Shown: piece after piece, positions 61,363-64,000 of the stretch
Layout of the letters: every line of letters begins with the position of its first letter
Position numbering within the stretch: position 1 is the first letter of the stretch
Assembly: GCF_017313225.1 (NCBI RefSeq)
Contig: NZ_JAFLNE010000002.1
Span: 496,001 to 560,000, forward strand
From: Allomuricauda sp. CAU 1633
Lineage (GTDB): Bacteria; Bacteroidota; Bacteroidia; Flavobacteriales; Flavobacteriaceae
Direction of reading: 5' to 3'
DNA: 64,000 nucleotides
Made by a program: the position numbers and the translations under genes
The notes under the pieces: generated by a model
What the model saw: only the letters and a program-made list of their open reading frames with translations
Told to the model about the DNA's origin: nothing
The model's database searches: none

Positions 61363-62175
61363 GTGAAAAAACACATCAAAATAACAGAAGAAGCTTCCCT
61401 GTACGACCAGTTGGAAGAAATGTCGAGCTTGGATATTGTAAGCAATATCAACAATGAAGACAAGAAAGTTGCAAATGCCGTTGAAGAAGTATTGCCCCAA
61501 GTGGCAAGATTGGTAGATGAGACCGCTAAACGATTTGAAAAAGGAGGTCGATTGTTTTATATCGGTGCTGGTACAAGTGGACGTTTAGGCATTTTGGATG
61601 CTTCTGAAATCCCGCCAACCTTTGGAATGCCCTATGATAGGGTCATTGGGTTGATTGCAGGAGGTGATACGGCCATTCGAAAAGCGGTGGAATTTGCTGA
61701 GGATGATTTAGACCAAGCATGGAAGGATTTGCAGGAGTTTGACATCAACTCCAACGATGTGTTGGTCGGTATTGCAGCCTCTGGAACTACACCCTATGTT
61801 TTGGGGGGAATCGCAAAGGCTAAAGATCATGGTATTTTAACAGCTGGGATAACCAATAATCCAGGGTCGCCCTTGGCTACAGGGTCTGATATCGCTATAG
61901 AAGTGAATGTTGGTCCCGAGTTTTTAACCGGAAGCACCCGTATGAAAAGTGGAACGAGTCAAAAAATGGTGCTCAACATGATAACCACTGCCCTAATGAT
62001 ACGTATTGGTCGCGTAAAAGGCAACAAAATGGTGAACATGCAACTGAGCAATACCAAATTGGTGGACCGTGGTACCCGCTATATTATGGAAGAACTCGGC
62101 CTGAATTACGAAGAGGCCGAAAAAGCTCTGAAGCAATATGGTTCGGTAAAAAATGCAGTCGATGCTTTAAAATAG
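61363..62175 (+). CDS. murQ: N-acetylmuramic acid 6-phosphate etherase
   Basis: MurQ, 270 aa from the GTG start at 61363; the open frame from 61306 overlaps the regulator gene and adds unrelated residues. It removes lactate from MurNAc-6-P to give GlcNAc-6-P. The SIS domain shows RLFYIGAGTSGRLGILDASEIPPTFG (in parts) with the catalytic Glu in DASEIPP, the second catalytic Glu in AIRKAVEFAEDD, and IAASGTTPYVLGG. The start is slightly shorter than in E. coli. It follows the regulator by 5 bp and converges with the sugar dehydrogenase gene (3 bp gap). Confidence 0.94.
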   Translation: MKKHIKITEEASLYDQLEEMSSLDIVSNINNEDKKVANAVEEVLPQVARLVDETAKRFEKGGRLFYIGAGTSGRLGILDASEIPPTFGMPYDRVIGLIAGGDTAIRKAVEFAEDDLDQAWKDLQEFDINSNDVLVGIAASGTTPYVLGGIAKAKDHGILTAGITNNPGSPLATGSDIAIEVNVGPEFLTGSTRMKSGTSQKMVLNMITTALMIRIGRVKGNKMVNMQLSNTKLVDRGTRYIMEELGLNYEEAEKALKQYGSVKNAVDALK

Positions 62176-62178
62176 TGG

Positions 62179-63297
62179 TTATTTGGGAACTAATCTTACA
62201 ATTCCTTTCCCCTCTATACCTACATATATATAACCATCCGGTCCTTGGCGCACATTCCGTACCCGGCCCATACCATCCAGTAGTTTTTCACGGTAGGTGA
62301 CTTTGTCATTTTTTAGTTCGAGACGTTCCAGATATTGAAAGGATAGGGAACCCACCAACAAATTCCCTTTCCATTTGGGATATTTGGCCGAAGTGACAAA
62401 GGTCATTCCAGAAGGCGCAATAGAAGGTGTCCATTGATATAGCGGTTGTTCCATTCCGGGTCTGGAAGTCTCATCCGTGATTTTGGTGCCGCTGTAATTA
62501 ATGCCATAAGTAATGACGGGCCAGCCGTAGTTTTTTCCTTTTTGGATGATATTGATTTCATCCCCACCCCTTGGGCCATGTTCATGCTCCCAAATTTTTC
62601 CAGTTTCGGGATGTTTGGTCAACCCTTGTGGGTTTCGGTGCCCATAACTAAAAATGGCCGTCTTTGCTCCGGATTTTCCAACAAACGGATTGTCGTTGGG
62701 AATACGTCCATCATCATGGATTCGGTATATTTTGCCTCCATCCCGGGTAATGTCCTGAGGGTTAACGTCCCTGTTGCCACGTTCCCCTACTGAAAAATAG
62801 AGGTGTCCTTCATTGTCAAATTCCAGTCGGGAGCCAAAATGCTGCCCTCGGGTGGAATTGGGTTCCGCCTTATAGAGTAATTGTTTTTGTGTTAGCCTAT
62901 TATTGGAGAGTTTGGCCCGCATAATGGCGGTGTTCCCACCCTTTCCATTACCCTCTGAGGAGGCGTAAGTGAGGTAAAGCCATCCATTTTCTCTGTAATT
63001 GGGGTGTAGTTCAATGTCCATCAAACCGCCCTGACCCCGCACATAAACTTCGGGTACATTACTGATTTTAGAAGTTTTTCCAAAGGAGTAATGTATCAAT
63101 TCCCCAGTTTTCTCCGTTATCAGCATACTGCCATCAGGAAGAAATGCCATGCCCCAAGGGTTCTGTAGGCTGGATACAACGGATTCCACAGTAAAATCAA
63201 GGGTTTCGGGAAGATTTATGCTTTTATCGGGAGTTTGGGCGCAGGATGTACTAAGCAGTACAACGAAAAAATACGGAAATACGATACTTTTTTTCAT
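62179..63297 (-). CDS. PQQ-type sugar dehydrogenase lipoprotein
   Basis: A 372-aa exported protein (MKKSIVFPYFFVVLLSTSCAQ; lipobox STSC) of the soluble aldose/sorbosone dehydrogenase family, a six-bladed propeller. Family motifs are LQNPWGMAFLPDGSMLITEKTG, GGLMDIELHPNYRENGWLYL, GQHFGSRLEFDNEGHLYFSVGERGNRD (in parts), YGHRNPQGL and IWEHEHGPRGGDEINII. These include the His and Arg/Asn residues that bind PQQ and calcium. It would oxidise sugars at the cell envelope; the sugar, and whether PQQ is made or taken up, cannot be told here. Confidence 0.9.
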   Translation of the reverse strand: MKKSIVFPYFFVVLLSTSCAQTPDKSINLPETLDFTVESVVSSLQNPWGMAFLPDGSMLITEKTGELIHYSFGKTSKISNVPEVYVRGQGGLMDIELHPNYRENGWLYLTYASSEGNGKGGNTAIMRAKLSNNRLTQKQLLYKAEPNSTRGQHFGSRLEFDNEGHLYFSVGERGNRDVNPQDITRDGGKIYRIHDDGRIPNDNPFVGKSGAKTAIFSYGHRNPQGLTKHPETGKIWEHEHGPRGGDEINIIQKGKNYGWPVITYGINYSGTKITDETSRPGMEQPLYQWTPSIAPSGMTFVTSAKYPKWKGNLLVGSLSFQYLERLELKNDKVTYREKLLDGMGRVRNVRQGPDGYIYVGIEGKGIVRLVPK

Positions 63298-63453
63298 AGT
63301 TTTACGTTGAAATAATAGATTTCATGGATAAACGGTTACTTTTTGGTAATCGAGTGAGTTGAAGATAAAGAGATTTTTATAAGTATAGAAAATTACGATG
63401 TAAGAATATTAAGGTCCCAAATCTGAATATTCTGCCCTAACAAGACTTAACCT

Positions 63454-64000
63454 ATGCTCCCTCAAAAAACAAGGCATTTGCTATATGCCGTGTTGATGGT
63501 GTTCATATCCATATTTTGTTCCACGGTATTAGCAAAGACAGAGGTCAACCGGATACTAGCCAGAATAGTGTCCACTGTTTCAGAACCACAAGCTGAAGAA
63601 AAAGCGGAGATTTCCTCCGAGAAAGTTTCAGTTACACGGCCAGAAGCATCTTTTGCTGCAAGCAGCAGCATGTTCATGACCATTATCCAAGGGGCCAATG
63701 AAGAAGTGGTTTGCCCCAACGACGGTAGTACACTTGCCAAATTCTTTCTCTGTGGTACAAGTGATATCCGAACCATTTCCCTGAGTCAATCCGGTAGTAG
63801 TTACCAGTGGCAAAAACTGGACCCCAATACCTGTGCACCCACAGTAGTGGATGATTGCCCTACCATAAACGGAGCCTGTACCTGGAATACGGTTGGTACC
63901 GGTTCTACTTATAATCTATCCACCGCAGGTGAATTTAGGGTTCGAGTAAATTCTGGACAGTATTTCTATTTCAAGTCTACCTTGAACCCGTTAAACCCAC
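63454..64000 (+). CDS. Large secreted protein, 5' end only
   Basis: Starts at the ATG of 63454 and runs off the window, so the length is unknown. It opens MLPQKTRHLLYAVLMVFISI with a signal peptide ending near VLA, followed by an acidic/Ser-rich linker and a beta-rich part with paired Cys (VVCPNDG, FFLCGTSD, NTCAPTVVDDCP, INGACTWN). This is what the start of a large type IX-secreted adhesin or gliding-associated (SprB-like) protein looks like, but the C-terminal sorting domain that would prove it lies beyond the window. A 156-bp spacer without a clear promoter precedes it. Confidence 0.7.
   Translation, partial: MLPQKTRHLLYAVLMVFISIFCSTVLAKTEVNRILARIVSTVSEPQAEEKAEISSEKVSVTRPEASFAASSSMFMTIIQGANEEVVCPNDGSTLAKFFLCGTSDIRTISLSQSGSSYQWQKLDPNTCAPTVVDDCPTINGACTWNTVGTGSTYNLSTAGEFRVRVNSGQYFYFKSTLNPLNP

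Overview
The window is chromosomal DNA of a gliding-type member of the Bacteroidota, most likely a marine Flavobacteriaceae (Muricauda/Allomuricauda-like; the genus is a guess). Evidence: the gliding lipoprotein GldI, an OstA-like envelope protein, a long Bacteroidota-type signal peptidase I, DUF3810 and DUF5683 proteins, a NagB/PIG-L fusion, and promoters with the Bacteroidota form TTG-N17-21-TAnnTTTG. I saw no tRNA, rRNA, CRISPR, prophage or transposase. Most genes are housekeeping genes packed in short operons with overlaps of 1-17 bp.

Layout. 1-4.1 kb: TPR protein (cut by the edge), OstA-like protein plus class III aminotransferase, Dps. 4.1-6.3 kb: GH97 glycosidase. 6.3-12.4 kb: PurA, Fur-family regulator, RelA/SpoT, M48 protease, SpoU-type rRNA methylase. 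12.5-16.5 kb: small lipoproteins, an AraC regulator beside a short-chain dehydrogenase, and a cupredoxin-like protein. 16.6-24.8 kb: two amidohydrolase-family proteins, DUF3810 protease-like protein, cyclophilin-FKBP isomerase, GldI and a DHH phosphoesterase. 24.8-28.8 kb: PhoD-like phosphatase, Ndk, a BspA-type repeat lipoprotein and a GNAT acetyltransferase. 28.8-37 kb: DciA-like protein, lipoprotein, RecF, TPR membrane protein, RibH, MutL, two rhomboid proteases and an EEP hydrolase. 37-43.2 kb: DUF6122, WbqC, a four-helix-bundle gene, LepB, DapB, DUF5683, ParB and ParA. 43.3-51.4 kb: both methylmalonyl-CoA mutase subunits, a DivIC/FtsB-like protein and uridine kinase, then a biotin carrier protein, biotin carboxylase and carboxyltransferase on the other strand. 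Together these take propionyl-CoA to succinyl-CoA, except that no epimerase gene is present. 51.7-62.2 kb: an MFS exporter, then a peptidoglycan-recycling locus (AnmK, NagZ-type GH3, AmpG-like permease, GHL10-type glycosidase, NagB/PIG-L, DeoR regulator, MurQ). 62.2-64 kb: a PQQ-type sugar dehydrogenase and the start of a large secreted protein.

Most notable points. (1) A small unit carrying a four-helix-bundle gene and bounded by imperfect inverted repeats sits exactly at the 5' end of the WbqC gene. It has removed the WbqC start codon and leaves the two genes in one frame, separated by a single TAG. (2) Short repeats of intergenic type lie in frame inside three unrelated genes (an amidohydrolase, scpA, mutA), with further copies between genes. 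(3) The recycling locus lacks nagA, but its NagB is fused to a PIG-L deacetylase with intact motifs. Three TTTGCA boxes at helical spacing cover its promoter. (4) MutL has lost two of the usual metal-binding residues of its endonuclease motif.
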